Positions 8,006 to 8,107 of a stretch of 8,107 nucleotides of DNA are shown here, piece after piece. The notes beneath the pieces are model-generated. The model was not told the origin of the DNA. It worked only from the letters and a program-made list of their open reading frames with translations, and made no database searches. This DNA comes from Chloroflexota bacterium (GTDB taxonomy: Bacteria > Chloroflexota > Anaerolineae > Caldilineales > Caldilineaceae): contig QEUY01000138.1 in NCBI GenBank assembly GCA_003577365.1, positions 1 through 8,107 of the forward strand, in the 5' to 3' direction. How positions within the stretch are numbered: the first letter of the stretch is position 1; every line of letters starts with the position of its first letter. The translations under genes and the position numbers were made by a program.

Positions 8006-8107
8006 TTGGGCGTACTTTGCTACAGAGTCGGCCAGGTCCGGCCAGGCGTATGCCACCTGTGCGCCCCATCTTGGCGGAAGCGCCGGTAATTCCGTTAGGC
8101 TGGTGAC

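Noticed and set aside
8029..8046. Tandem 8-base repeat cggccagg (8029-8036 and 8039-8046)
   Set aside because: Only two short copies in GC-rich DNA, with no known site type to match.
8075..8094. Inverted repeat cggaa...ttccg after the stop codon as a terminator
   Set aside because: The stem is only 5 bp with a 10-base loop and no T tract follows; this is not distinguishable from chance.

Overview
The window is almost entirely filled by one very large plus-strand gene, open from base 2 to a TGA stop at 8003-8005. It encodes a cyclic beta-1,2-glucan synthase of the NdvB/ChvB/Cgs family. No RNA gene, mobile element, CRISPR array or second credible gene is visible. The DNA is very GC-rich (by eye in the mid-60s percent), with G/C-ending codons throughout. 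The protein is clearly in the family described from Rhizobiales, but many positions differ from the rhizobial sequences as I remember them. I therefore cannot name the host; a high-GC bacterium outside the classical rhizobia is possible, at low confidence.

Layout, numbering residues from the first in-window Met at base 35: a cytosolic stretch cut by the left window edge (1-90); two membrane segments (about 93-150); a processive family 84 glycosyltransferase domain (about 165-480) with DAD at 319-321 and RARRW at 464-468; a second membrane block (about 506-676); a cyclization domain of the GH189/'glucoamylase-like' type (about 690-1330) carrying a helical insert (about 822-1068); and a C-terminal GH94 region (about 1350-2656). 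The GH94 region holds two beta-sandwich units and ends in a phosphorylase-type helical barrel with GDWNDGMN at 2330-2337.

The modules fit one pathway. UDP-glucose is polymerised into a beta-1,2-glucan by the GT84 domain in the membrane, the GH94 domain trims chains by phosphorolysis and so sets their length, and the GH189 domain closes the chain into a ring by transglycosylation. Cyclic glucan normally acts in the periplasm in osmo-adaptation and host interaction after export by a separate transporter (NdvA/ChvA in rhizobia), which is not in this window.

The ATG at base 35 is very probably an internal methionine. The frame stays open to the left edge, there is no ribosome binding site before it, and the residues before and after it look like one continuous conserved block. 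The 102 bases after the stop (8006-8107) hold no gene or convincing terminator. I see a well-known enzyme type with all expected motifs present, not a new system; the most interesting points are the internal duplication in the GH94 half and the missing N terminus.
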